Shown here: piece after piece, positions 1-7,430 of the stretch
How positions within the stretch are numbered: position 1 is the first letter of the stretch
Layout: every line of letters begins with the position of its first letter
Assembly: GCA_013331515.1 (NCBI GenBank)
Contig: DUGG01000055.1
Coordinates: 360 to 11,368 of the forward strand
Direction: 5' to 3'
Source of the DNA: Candidatus Woesearchaeota archaeon
Lineage (GTDB): Archaea; Nanobdellota; Nanobdellia; Woesearchaeales; UBA10216
Length of the DNA stretch: 11,009 nucleotides
Made by a program: the position numbers and the translations under genes
Notes under the pieces: model-generated
What the model was told of the DNA's origin: nothing
Database searches by the model: none
The model's input: only the letters and a program-made list of their open reading frames with translations

Positions 1-72
1 ACGGCCGACGCACTTAACAAAAAGTTTCACGAGACGTACGAGACGTATTTTTCCTTAGTTGTTGACGATTAA
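1..72 (+). CDS. Probable C-terminal tail of an unidentified protein (partial)
   Basis: Reading frame 1 is open from the window edge to a TAA at 70-72 and gives 23 residues with an amphipathic look (ADALNKKFHETYETYFSLVV, then DD). A 9-base tandem duplication (acgagacgt at 29-37 and 38-46) lies inside it and keeps the frame, producing the doubled tripeptide ETY-ETY, as expected of a coding stretch. It would converge on the PIN fragment that ends at 110. Twenty-four open codons can arise by chance, so the call is tentative; the family cannot be named from this tail. Confidence 0.35.
   Translation, partial: TADALNKKFHETYETYFSLVVDD
29..46. repeat. 9-bp tandem duplication (2 copies)
   Basis: The unit acgagacgt occurs twice in direct succession (29-37 and 38-46). 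Its length is a multiple of three, and in frame 1 it encodes a repeated Glu-Thr-Tyr. It looks like a simple slippage duplication inside the tail of a coding region rather than a regulatory repeat. Confidence 0.6.
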
Positions 73-109
73 GGCGCTGACTGTTGATTCAGGACACCTC
101 TGCTGCATC

Positions 110-274
110 TTACGGTTCCTCCCTTCTTATTTCGAGGTTGTCAAAGTCCTTGTCGTAAGAGATTATTTTGGCGCAGTCATTATTCAGGGCTGTTATGTAA
201 TGGATAAGGTCGAATAGGTGGTATCTTCCTATCCTCCCGAATGCTTCAAATAGACTGTTCCTGTCAAGCGGCAC
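110..274 (-). pseudogene. C-terminal fragment of a PIN-domain (VapC-like) ribonuclease
   Basis: Translating the minus strand from a GTG at 274 to a TAA at 110-112 gives 54 residues. They match the second half of the PIN fold: a hydrophobic strand around PL, an alanine/glycine helix, then FDLIHYITAL with the third conserved acidic residue (Asp22), then IISYDKDFDNL with the fourth (SYDKDFD, residues 39-45), and a typical REEP ending. The N-terminal half, which normally carries the first catalytic Asp in a DTNxL-type strand and the conserved Glu, is absent. The open frame continues back into the stop of the platform gene, in that gene's own frame. PIN nucleases cut RNA with a four-acid metal site, so this piece should be inactive. 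No VapB-like antitoxin is visible. It could be a deletion remnant, or rarely a translated small protein. The homology is recognised by eye; the remnant status is inference. Confidence 0.7.
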
Positions 275-286
275 GATTACTGTTGC

Positions 287-2506
287 TCACATCCCTGGCT
301 GCGCTATCCCTGTTATTATGCTGGCTGCGATGATGTTGAACAGCAGGGTTATGGTGAATGCCGTTATGGCATATATTATAGTGCCCCTGATGAGATTTGT
401 TCCCAGCATGAACCGCTCGGCAACCTTGTCAGCGCCGTTCTCAATGCCGTTTATCAGGACGGTAAGTATCATGACGACCTGTATTATGTAAATACCCACT
501 ATAACCTGGAAGAAATAGGTTGGCACGCCATTGCCAAATATATTGAGGATGCCGACAGGCAGGGCGCTGCTGGTCCCGCCAGAGAATTCGGTGAGCGTTG
601 AAAGCTGGTCGTTCAGGCGGCTTATTATGGTTATTATCATGGAAGTTACCCCGACGACGATTCCAGCTATGACCGGGGCGAGTATTCCAACCTGCTGCTT
701 CATGTCGCTGATTATGTCCGCCATGAGGTCCTTCAGGCGCTCGTCAACCCGCCTGATGTCCTTTATGTACTGAGAGACGTTTATCATGGCTGCAGAGGCC
801 GCCATAGCCCCCTTTTTTGTGCTTTCAATGAGCACTTTCATCGCGCTTTCAATCAGGGGAGACGGGAAGGACAGCAGGGCGCCCTGCCTGGAGTCAAAGA
901 TGGCTTTTTCAACCGACATGCCCTGCCGCACAATCTTCTGGCTTACAAGCTGGAAAAACTCGCCTGAGCGGGTGTTTGCCATGACCTCGCCAACCTTCCC
1001 GACGGCAATTTCAATCGGCAATCCGTCACCGATGCGGTTGCCGAGCTGGAAAAGCGCGGATGAGAATTCCTCCTCAAGCGACTTGGCCTGTTCCCTGAGC
1101 TTGAGCACATTCCTCGAGCGGACATGATAGTAAATTCCAAAACCAAGCCCGATGCCTGCCGGGATGAGAAAGCTCAGCACTGTGGCGCCAAGACCGTAAG
1201 GTCCAACAAGGCTGCCGTCAACGCTCCTGTAATCAAGAAGCTTGAAATTCAGCGTCTGATCAAAAATCCTCTCCTGAAGCAGCGCTTCGTCAGGAATCAC
1301 TGCGCCCAGAAGCAAAGGCGTGAGGCCGATAAGCACGAAGAAAGATGCCACGCCAATCGTGAGCCAGACCGGGTTTATGACCAGCTGCCTGCCGCCGACC
1401 CTGACTGTAAGGTTCCTGAGCCCCCTCAATCCGAGGTTATACTCGGATATGTCATTCTCTCCGTAGCCCGTAGGCCTCTTTGAAAGCACCATCTTGCTCA
1501 TGTAAAACAGCACGAGAGGCAGTATGAGGTTGTAAAGCAGGGCTATGTTAAGGGCTATCTTCATCGGGGGGGTGTCTGAAGTCAGGAAGCTCGCTGCCAT
1601 GGGAAGGATGACAAGGCCAAGCACAGGCAGCACGATGCCGAGCATGTAAAGCATGGTAACAGGGCTCTTCAGGTCGTGGCTGTAGTGCAGCATCTTGTCG
1701 TACGTCTCCTGAAGCATCACGTCCAGCGCCTTGTCAATCATGTTCAGCCGCCTGCCCTCTGACGGCTCGTAAAGCGAGCCCTCAATAAGGTGGAATGCCT
1801 CTATGAACTCCATGTTCCACTTCCTCCACGTCTCAAGATAACGATCCAGGGACTCCTTGATTGTGCCATACTTCTCAGTCTCAATATCCCATAGTATCTT
1901 CTTGATGTCCAGTGCCAATGGCGGGGAAAGCCGGTCGGCGGCAAACCTGACAGCCCGTTCAAGATTGGAAGTGTGCCTCATGAACGTCGCAACGTAAAAG
2001 ATGCACTGCACCATCTGGTTTGATGCCGCCAGCCGGAAGTTGTTTGCAAGAAACTCAGGCGCTTTTATTAGGGAGACGTAGGCAAAAAGGCCCAGGCCAA
2101 TGGCGTAGGACGCAAAAATCACCGAGTCCATGAAAAAAAACGCGGCTGCAGCCCCGGCAACCGTCACTGCCAATGCAATGATGACAGCAAGGCTCATCGC
2201 CCCTGTGGGGGTTGACCCAAGATGACACAGGTCAATGTAGCCCTGAAGCTCAGCCGCCTTCCTGGCGTCCGGCTTAATCCTTAACGCGCGTTCAGCCCAA
2301 TTGCACAACCTCTCGTAAAAGCCAAGTTGCCTGGGAAGGTTCTCCCTCTTGAAATCAACATAGTTGCTGGAAGAGATTGGCGTGGCCGGGATGGGCTCCT
2401 TTCCTGGCTGCCGCCCCCCGACTGCCGCCCTGCCTTCAAAGGCATCCTTGATAAGGCCGGAATACTTCCTCGCGATTGGATCGTCGGATGGCGTAAGGCG
2501 CTTCAT
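287..2506 (-). CDS. FlaJ/TadC/GspF-like membrane platform protein of an archaeal type IV pilus-type machine
   Basis: This 739-residue polytopic protein resembles the inner-membrane platform of type IV pili, archaella and type II secretion, where it anchors the assembly ATPase. About nine membrane segments are visible: near residues 102-125, 127-147, 283-305, 315-340, 380-402, 437-460, 607-630, 660-688 and 707-733. Two cytoplasmic helical regions (about 155-280 and 465-600) correspond to two T2SF-type domains; the second contains the typical run LEEEFSSALFQLGNRIGDGL. It is longer than a common FlaJ (about 550-600 residues), partly from a polar 90-residue N-terminal tail and a loop at 400-435. 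The ATG at 2506 follows a purine-rich AAAAGGGGAAG. It is the last intact gene of the minus-strand operon, 47 bases after the SpvB-like gene, and its natural partner is the ATPase ending at 3545. Platform function is well supported; which filament or substrate it serves is unknown. Confidence 0.85.
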   Translation of the reverse strand: MKRLTPSDDPIARKYSGLIKDAFEGRAAVGGRQPGKEPIPATPISSSNYVDFKRENLPRQLGFYERLCNWAERALRIKPDARKAAELQGYIDLCHLGSTPTGAMSLAVIIALAVTVAGAAAAFFFMDSVIFASYAIGLGLFAYVSLIKAPEFLANNFRLAASNQMVQCIFYVATFMRHTSNLERAVRFAADRLSPPLALDIKKILWDIETEKYGTIKESLDRYLETWRKWNMEFIEAFHLIEGSLYEPSEGRRLNMIDKALDVMLQETYDKMLHYSHDLKSPVTMLYMLGIVLPVLGLVILPMAASFLTSDTPPMKIALNIALLYNLILPLVLFYMSKMVLSKRPTGYGENDISEYNLGLRGLRNLTVRVGGRQLVINPVWLTIGVASFFVLIGLTPLLLGAVIPDEALLQERIFDQTLNFKLLDYRSVDGSLVGPYGLGATVLSFLIPAGIGLGFGIYYHVRSRNVLKLREQAKSLEEEFSSALFQLGNRIGDGLPIEIAVGKVGEVMANTRSGEFFQLVSQKIVRQGMSVEKAIFDSRQGALLSFPSPLIESAMKVLIESTKKGAMAASAAMINVSQYIKDIRRVDERLKDLMADIISDMKQQVGILAPVIAGIVVGVTSMIITIISRLNDQLSTLTEFSGGTSSALPVGILNIFGNGVPTYFFQVIVGIYIIQVVMILTVLINGIENGADKVAERFMLGTNLIRGTIIYAITAFTITLLFNIIAASIITGIAQPGM

Positions 2507-2553
2507 GCTTGTTGCTTCCCCTTTTCAGGGTTTTATCATTGCCTGACTGCTTT

Positions 2554-3548
2554 TTAACCTTTTGACGCGTTGAGCAGGCTTTTCACTTCATCCCTGATTT
2601 GTGCCTGCGTTTTGTTGGCCAGTTCCAGTACGTATACCGTGCTGCTGAGGTTTGAGGCGTTTAAGTAGCTTTCCCCTGTGGTGATGTAGTTGAGCAGCCA
2701 CCGTTTTGGCGGGTTGCTCTGTGCCACCAGGTAGTCTACCGTGCCCTGCCACTGGCTGTTGCTTGCGTTGATGACGTAGACTTTCTGGGTCTTGTACCTT
2801 GTGGCTGACGGCACTGCGGTTATGGCTGCTTGTTCTATGGCTGTGTCGCCTTCTTGTTCCGTGGCGCCTGCCCATGTTCCTTCCTTTACCCTGAAAGTGA
2901 GGTAGTCCAGTTCAGGAGTTTCCCCGCTGCTGCTTGTGCTCAGGTTAATCCTGTAAATCGTCCCGTCTTTGGCTGTGACAAGCCAGTAAGCGCCGTAATC
3001 GTTGGAAGTAGTGGAAAGTTTTGGATTCGCATGTAAGCTTCAATTTTGGTGCGGTAAAAGCCATCTGAAGAGTTGTAGATGAGGTCGTGGGCTGCGCCGT
3101 TCAAGATTAGTTTGAAGTAGTCGTCTGAGGTGTCGTTCAAGGTGCTGTTGGCATTCCTGAAAATGTATGATTGTGTCAGTGCCCAGCCTGCTCCCAGGAT
3201 TCCGGGGCGCTGCTTAACGCTTTGGCTGTTGTAGGATATGGCTAACGCGGGTTGCAGGCCGTTAGTGCCAGGCGGAATGTCAAATTGGTATGTGTAAGAG
3301 GCAGCCCCTGGAAAAAGTTCGGTGGTATAGGTTCCGTAAAGATTAAGCTTTGGATGTTCGGGAACAACGGCCTTGTGAAGGTAAGGCCTGAACTGCTCAT
3401 CAGCAGAAGCGTCATAAGCGGAAAAAAAGAAAAAAGCCATATAAGCCGTCAAACATAAAGTCGGGAAGAAGAGCAACCTGGCATCCCCTGCTTTTATGAT
3501 GGCCTGCCAGTTCTTTAAGCCTTCGCTGTTCTTTTTTGCAGCCTTCAT
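2554..3548 (-). pseudogene. SpvB-domain secreted/surface protein, frameshifted near 3021
   Basis: The ATG at 3548 overlaps the ATPase stop (ATGA), so translation is probably coupled. Residues 1-50 have a basic start and a hydrophobic segment (LLFFPTLCLTAYMAFFFFSA), a signal peptide or anchor. Residues 85-176 match the N-terminal SpvB/TcB-type domain seen in toxin-complex and Rhs-related proteins: PGTNGLQPALAISYNS, then GILGAGWAL, then YRTKIEAYMRIQ. After Gln176 the first frame turns to unrelated sequence and stops at 2940, while the -1 frame resumes the expected text (LSTTSNDYGAYWLVTAKDG) and stays open to TAA at 2554-2556. One missing base in the A run at 3019-3022 explains it, giving a joined product of about 331 residues. 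After the Ile of GTIYRI (near 2958) the sequence no longer resembles SpvB, and the last 90 or so residues look like another extracellular domain. The break may be real decay or a sequencing error. A role in the filament system is inferred only from position. Confidence 0.65.
3019..3023 (-). other. Frameshift site in the SpvB-like gene
   Basis: On the coding strand the text is ATC CAA AAC TTT CC. Adding one A to the four-A run gives ATC CAA AAA CTT TCC, which joins MRIQ to KLSTTSNDYGAYW and restores continuous SpvB-type sequence. A homopolymer run is the usual place for a single-base indel. The hexamer CAAAAC is not a canonical -1 slippery heptamer, because the P-site codon CAA would re-pair poorly on CCA. 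Confidence 0.7.
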
Positions 3549-6500
3549 GCCACCTCAATCTCCCTTCTCCTGACCGCCCTGCCAAGCCATTCGTTCCACT
3601 GGAAGAAAATACGCTTGTTGTCGTATCCCCCAACCTCGTTCTTTATTCCTTCGGATATGCGGTGGAAGTAGTCGTTTGCCTGGACGACAAAATCTGCTTC
3701 GAGCAGCTCAGGCTGGCCGCTTTTTTCAGCCGCGTCAACAATGGCCTGCTTAATCTTTGTCCTGAGAAGGACGTTGTCCCATACTGCATCCCAGCTGCCG
3801 GCCCACTCCTTCACGTTGGAGGCGATTGACTTGAGCACGTCGCTTTCCCCGTTCAGCAGGTCAACCGTCGGTTCAAGCTGGTCTGTCTTTGATTCATACT
3901 TCATCAGGTCGCGAAAGCCCTTCTCAAGCAGGGGGTCGTTCTCCCAAAACTTCCCCACCTCGGTTATCTGCGTCATCCTTCTCCACCGGTGCAGGCCGTC
4001 GGGGCTCCTTATCGGGTTGGCAACGACGATGACGTCGGTTGCCTTGAAGGAAGTCCGGGGAACCTTCAGGTCATTGACCACCCTGTCAAAAACGCCGTAT
4101 GGCGAGTCGCCGTGGATTGTGCCAGCAACAACATTGGCCAAAGCGCCAACCCTCATGGCCTCGTAAAGCGCGGCCGCCTCAGAGCTCCTCACTTCCCCCA
4201 CGATAAGGCAGCTGTCCCCCATCCTCAGCGTTGCCCTTATCCCCTCGTCTGCGGAAACCTCTGTCGTGCCCTTTGTAAGCGCAGATGCGACCTTCATCGG
4301 CTGGATGTTGTAGCCGAGCTGTTTAAGCGATGCAACAGGAAGTTCCAGTGTGTTGTGAGCCACGATATTATTGCAAACAAAACTCTCGCATTCAGGCACA
4401 GACAGGTCATACACCAATCCTTCGTGCTCAAGCAGCGAAACTTCCTTGACTTCATCCCAGAATATGTCTGATTGTGCCAAAATTGAAAGATTGCGTGAAA
4501 GTTCTTGCGGCAATTGATTTGTTTGAACCATGCTAATCAGCTTATTTTGCCCCGGATTGTTATCCCTGGTAACATAGTCATTAAAGCTGAATTTTGGCGC
4601 AACATCCACTAAATCTTCTTTTGTTTCAAGCGGCAGGGGTATAATGTCGCTAGTGTCGTGCGTGCTTGTTTTACTGCACAAAATTTCCACTTTCTGATTT
4701 TTATACTTCTGCAAAAATCCAACATTGTCCCTGAAATTCTTCCAGGATTTCAACGAGCTTATTCCCGCGTTATAAGTGCCATCTTTCCTTTTTTTGCCGA
4801 TTCTGAAAATTATGTCATATGCCGATAAGAGGAACTGAAGATCCTTGAGCAGGATGATTGAGGCCATTGGTATGATAATCCCGTTCTTGGCCGCGCAACC
4901 GTCGCTGCTAAACATACCCTTCAGTACGCATCCAACCTGTTCCTTTGACAGTTGGTAAATCCAAACTGGAAGCCGCTTTGTATAAGAGTCTCCTTTTAGC
5001 TCAAATAGTTCTCTCATGCAAATTTTGAGAGTCTTGGAGTTAAGCATTAAGGAAAACCCATCAGAATGCCTCTTCACTGGTATCCCGAATTTCTTTCCCA
5101 CAGCATGCACTACTGCCTTGTCCTCTTCGTCAACTGCGGAAATAATGACCGATGTTTTGTCATAGCATCCATCAGCTATCCACAATCCCACAAAAATGAG
5201 AAAATCCTTATCAAGTGTTATCCTGACAGGCAAGGAGAAAAACGAGCGGCGGCCTATTTTAAAGCGAAGCTCTTCATTTTCAAGTTGGCAGCCGAGAGAC
5301 AATAAGTCCTTAATAATCCTGCTTGGAAGAAGCCCTTTCTTAATCCAGTCTTGGATAACCTGTTTTCCATAGTCGTGTTCATTGCCTAACTTTTTGATGA
5401 CTGCTTTATATTGTCGCGCGAATTTTCTAACTGTCTCTCCAAAGATAAAGCTATCTTCAAGTGTTAAAATTTTGGCAAGCATGTCAATTTCGGGCCGTTC
5501 CTTATTGGCGAGTTCAATTCGCCTAGGGACTGCAATATGGCTGCCGGGTCGGAGATCCTTCACCTTGGCCTCCACTATCTGACCGGTTTCTCCGATAGAA
5601 AACAAGGAATGGTCTCCGGTTACTTTTATAGTCCTTCCCGTACTTGTTGTTATAGCGTATAATGGCTTCTTTACTCTGTGCCTTATGAGCTTACTGACTT
5701 TACTAAGACCAATCTTGCCTTCTTTATTCATAGCAAATACCTCAATATTTTCAGGATTGCCCGTCACTTCGTGATCTGTAAGATTGTACCAGCTGCCGTG
5801 CCTGGCAATAGTTCCATTCACAATTTCCCCAATTGATGTGCGTTCATAACAGCCGTTTTTTCTAATCACCAGTTCGCTATCCCCTGAAACACTGTCCTCA
5901 ATAGTAAGGACGCGGTACTTCCTCATTATCTCTACCATGACTGCGCCAAGCAGCGAGGTCTTTCCAGCCGACCTTGTGCCTGCGACTAGCATTGTCCTTG
6001 AACCGTCAATGAGGAAGCTGAGAAGCCCGGCGGAGAGGGGGTTCATCATCCCGCTCTTTATGAAAAGGGGGAATGTCCACGGTTTGTCCCGGTGCCTCCT
6101 GAATGCGTAAGCAAGCCCGTTGGGGTTGAGCGGCTCGCCAATCACGGCCACTCTTGCCCTGGCTCCGGGGATGAGGAGTTCCGTGTCCAGTATCGGATTG
6201 GCTTCGTCAAGTGGCCTGCCCGACATCAGGCGGAGCTTGGTGGCCCAGGAGTCGGCATCGTTCGTGGTTGAAACGATGTTTGTCATGCAGTCGTCATAGT
6301 CCTGGTGCACAATGAAAATCGGCTGCCTGCCCATCGGGCTGTTGGCCGTTATGTCCTGTATTCTCTCATCCTTTAGGAGGACTTCCACGAGGCCGAACCC
6401 GATAGTGTACCGGACCAGGATTTCGGCAAGCTCCTCTGTCTCCTTGTTCCTCAGCTTAAGATGGCGCTGCTCTGAAAGCTCCTCAATCATGTCGGAACCA

Positions 6501-7360
6501 ACATTGAAGAAGACCTGCCTCACCCTTTCAGGGTCTATGAATTCAGAGCGGGTGGGCTTGTGCTCTGAAATTATCGCCCTGGCCCTGTCAAGAACCTCGT
6601 ACTTGTCCTCGGAAAGCTTGAACTCCGGAGGCAGTACATGGTAAAGCGGCTGCACAGTTGACGGCACCTGGAAGATGGTGATGTCGGAGCCCCCGACAGT
6701 GTAGCTGTCAATTTCTTCCCCATCCTGCGGGAAGGCGGCCATCAGCCGCGTGAACATGAAGTCCGGCTTTGCAAGCGGGCTGAAGATTTTATGATAAACC
6801 GAGCGGTCGCCTTCCTTATATTCCTGGAGGTGCTGCTTCGCCGCGCTCACCAGCGCTGTCTTCTCAAGCGAGCCAAGCAGGAAATCGAGGAACCCCGCAT
6901 ATCCCGACAGGGCCGCATCTGGCTGGTTAAGCCGTTCCAGTTCAACCTTTCCCTGCCTGTGCATCCTGCGCAGTTCAACGTAAGCCGCGACAGGGTCGTT
7001 CCTCAGCTTGTTGTAGATTATGCTTCTAATCTCATAGCTTCGCCTTGCCCCGGCAGGCCCCTGAGACAGCCCGCTTATGGAAGAAAGCGCCTGCTGCTTC
7101 ACCAGCTGGTTCCTGAGCTTGCCAATCTCAGCCAGCATCCTGACTTGACCATAGTCATACTCGTAGTCCCTTTTCTGGCTGAAAACAACGCGGGTTATGC
7201 CGGGAACTTCAACAAGCTTGTTGATGACTAAGGACATGCACATTGCGTTGTCCTCTATTGAAGGAAAGAAAGGGCACTCCTCAGCGTCTATCCTCAGGAC
7301 AGTATCCTCCCCTTCCTTGTACGTTTCGTAGCTGAAGCACCCCTTTTTTTCCACATCCAT
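3545..7360 (-). CDS. Type II/IV secretion ATPase (FlaI/TadA/GspE-like), interrupted by an intein
   Basis: The 1271-residue precursor would splice to a 757-residue hexameric motor ATPase that powers assembly of type IV pilus-like filaments or secretion at the cytoplasmic membrane. Visible motifs: Walker A GTRSAGKT at 461-468; an Asp box LTIED/TLELP split by the intein after Asp489; a Walker B-like CLIVGEVRSSEA at 1051-1062 with Glu1056; a His box TIHGDSP at 1081-1087. The secretin-ATPase N-domain (about 270-450) includes RIQDITANSP and the arginine-rich AYAFRRHRDKPW. Residues 1-260 form an extra N-terminal region that I do not recognise. The ATG at 7360 is about 26-30 bases from a TATA box, so the mRNA is probably leaderless or nearly so. 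The gene heads the operon with the SpvB-like gene (ATGA overlap) and the FlaJ-like platform. The ATPase call is firm; archaellum, adhesion pilus or secretion role is undecided. Confidence 0.9.
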   Translation of the reverse strand: MDVEKKGCFSYETYKEGEDTVLRIDAEECPFFPSIEDNAMCMSLVINKLVEVPGITRVVFSQKRDYEYDYGQVRMLAEIGKLRNQLVKQQALSSISGLSQGPAGARRSYEIRSIIYNKLRNDPVAAYVELRRMHRQGKVELERLNQPDAALSGYAGFLDFLLGSLEKTALVSAAKQHLQEYKEGDRSVYHKIFSPLAKPDFMFTRLMAAFPQDGEEIDSYTVGGSDITIFQVPSTVQPLYHVLPPEFKLSEDKYEVLDRARAIISEHKPTRSEFIDPERVRQVFFNVGSDMIEELSEQRHLKLRNKETEELAEILVRYTIGFGLVEVLLKDERIQDITANSPMGRQPIFIVHQDYDDCMTNIVSTTNDADSWATKLRLMSGRPLDEANPILDTELLIPGARARVAVIGEPLNPNGLAYAFRRHRDKPWTFPLFIKSGMMNPLSAGLLSFLIDGSRTMLVAGTRSAGKTSLLGAVMVEIMRKYRVLTIEDSVSGDSELVIRKNGCYERTSIGEIVNGTIARHGSWYNLTDHEVTGNPENIEVFAMNKEGKIGLSKVSKLIRHRVKKPLYAITTSTGRTIKVTGDHSLFSIGETGQIVEAKVKDLRPGSHIAVPRRIELANKERPEIDMLAKILTLEDSFIFGETVRKFARQYKAVIKKLGNEHDYGKQVIQDWIKKGLLPSRIIKDLLSLGCQLENEELRFKIGRRSFFSLPVRITLDKDFLIFVGLWIADGCYDKTSVIISAVDEEDKAVVHAVGKKFGIPVKRHSDGFSLMLNSKTLKICMRELFELKGDSYTKRLPVWIYQLSKEQVGCVLKGMFSSDGCAAKNGIIIPMASIILLKDLQFLLSAYDIIFRIGKKRKDGTYNAGISSLKSWKNFRDNVGFLQKYKNQKVEILCSKTSTHDTSDIIPLPLETKEDLVDVAPKFSFNDYVTRDNNPGQNKLISMVQTNQLPQELSRNLSILAQSDIFWDEVKEVSLLEHEGLVYDLSVPECESFVCNNIVAHNTLELPVASLKQLGYNIQPMKVASALTKGTTEVSADEGIRATLRMGDSCLIVGEVRSSEAAALYEAMRVGALANVVAGTIHGDSPYGVFDRVVNDLKVPRTSFKATDVIVVANPIRSPDGLHRWRRMTQITEVGKFWENDPLLEKGFRDLMKYESKTDQLEPTVDLLNGESDVLKSIASNVKEWAGSWDAVWDNVLLRTKIKQAIVDAAEKSGQPELLEADFVVQANDYFHRISEGIKNEVGGYDNKRIFFQWNEWLGRAVRRREIEVA
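4352..5893 (-). mobile_element. LAGLIDADG homing-endonuclease intein in the ATPase Asp box
   Basis: This in-frame element of 514 residues runs from Ser490 to Asn1003 of the precursor, with Thr1004 as the +1 nucleophile. Splicing blocks are intact: block A SVSGDSELVI at 490-499; block B TIKVTGDHSLFS with the TxxH motif (Thr581, His584); block F VYDLSVPECESFVCN at 983-997; block G NNIVAHN/T with penultimate His1002 and terminal Asn1003. Two LAGLIDADG-type helices are present, FVGLWIADGC (723-732) and CVLKGMFSSDGC (811-822), each with the catalytic Asp. Residues about 625-705 add a helical segment (such as VIQDWIKKGLLPSRIIKDL) that may aid DNA binding. Removing the intein restores LTIED-TLELP. 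It looks able to splice and possibly to home. Its base composition is much more AT-rich than the flanking host gene: one 60-base line inside (4681-4740) counts 18 G+C, one line of host gene (4141-4200) counts 39, which suggests a separate origin. Confidence 0.95.
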
Positions 7361-7385
7361 GCAGCTATGCGCCCCTTTTACAAAG

Positions 7386-7395
7386 CTATTTATAT
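7386..7395 (-). promoter_or_regulatory. TATA box of the ATPase operon
   Basis: On the minus strand the sequence is ATATAAATAG, close to the archaeal TATA consensus. Its centre lies about 30 bases before the ATG at 7360, so transcription should start within a few bases of the start codon and give a leaderless or near-leaderless message. A GGGG run lies 9-14 bases upstream of the ATG but would be mostly outside such a transcript. Confidence 0.65.
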
Positions 7396-7404
7396 CAGAG
7401 CCTC

Positions 7405-7413
7405 TTTAAATAG
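7405..7413 (+). promoter_or_regulatory. TATA box of the plus-strand coiled-coil gene
   Basis: TTTAAATAG is a good archaeal TATA-like element. A start site 25-27 bases downstream would fall at about 7434-7438, just after the GTG at 7431 and just before the in-frame TTG at 7443. The near-palindromic ctatttatat (7386-7395) could also serve this strand and would then place the start near 7418. The two divergent promoters are packed into about 70 bases. Confidence 0.5.
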
Positions 7414-7430
7414 TTTTACAGAAAAAAGGT

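Noticed and set aside
110..274. Functional VapBC toxin-antitoxin pair
   Set aside because: Only the second half of the PIN domain is present and no antitoxin-like open frame lies next to it.
110..289. Selenocysteine or read-through fusion of the platform protein to the PIN fragment
   Set aside because: No SECIS-like element was recognised, the platform protein already ends naturally after its last membrane segment, and the PIN part lacks its N-terminal half.
786..1127. Open frame on the plus strand inside the platform gene
   Set aside because: It is antisense to a well-supported membrane protein, its translation is Ser/Pro-rich without family features, and no promoter or ribosome site was seen.
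2554..2814. Separate 86-residue gene starting at GTG 2814
   Set aside because: The frame stays open far upstream of this GTG and joins sensibly to the SpvB-domain frame near 3021, so it is better read as the second half of one frameshifted gene.
3019..3023. Programmed -1 ribosomal frameshift
   Set aside because: The site CCAAAAC does not fit the X XXY YYZ slippery pattern and no clear downstream stem was recognised; a one-base indel in an A run is simpler.
3989..4471. 160-codon plus-strand open frame opposite the ATPase C-terminal domain and intein end
   Set aside because: It lies antisense to the Walker B and His-box region and crosses the intein border, so a conserved gene there is implausible.
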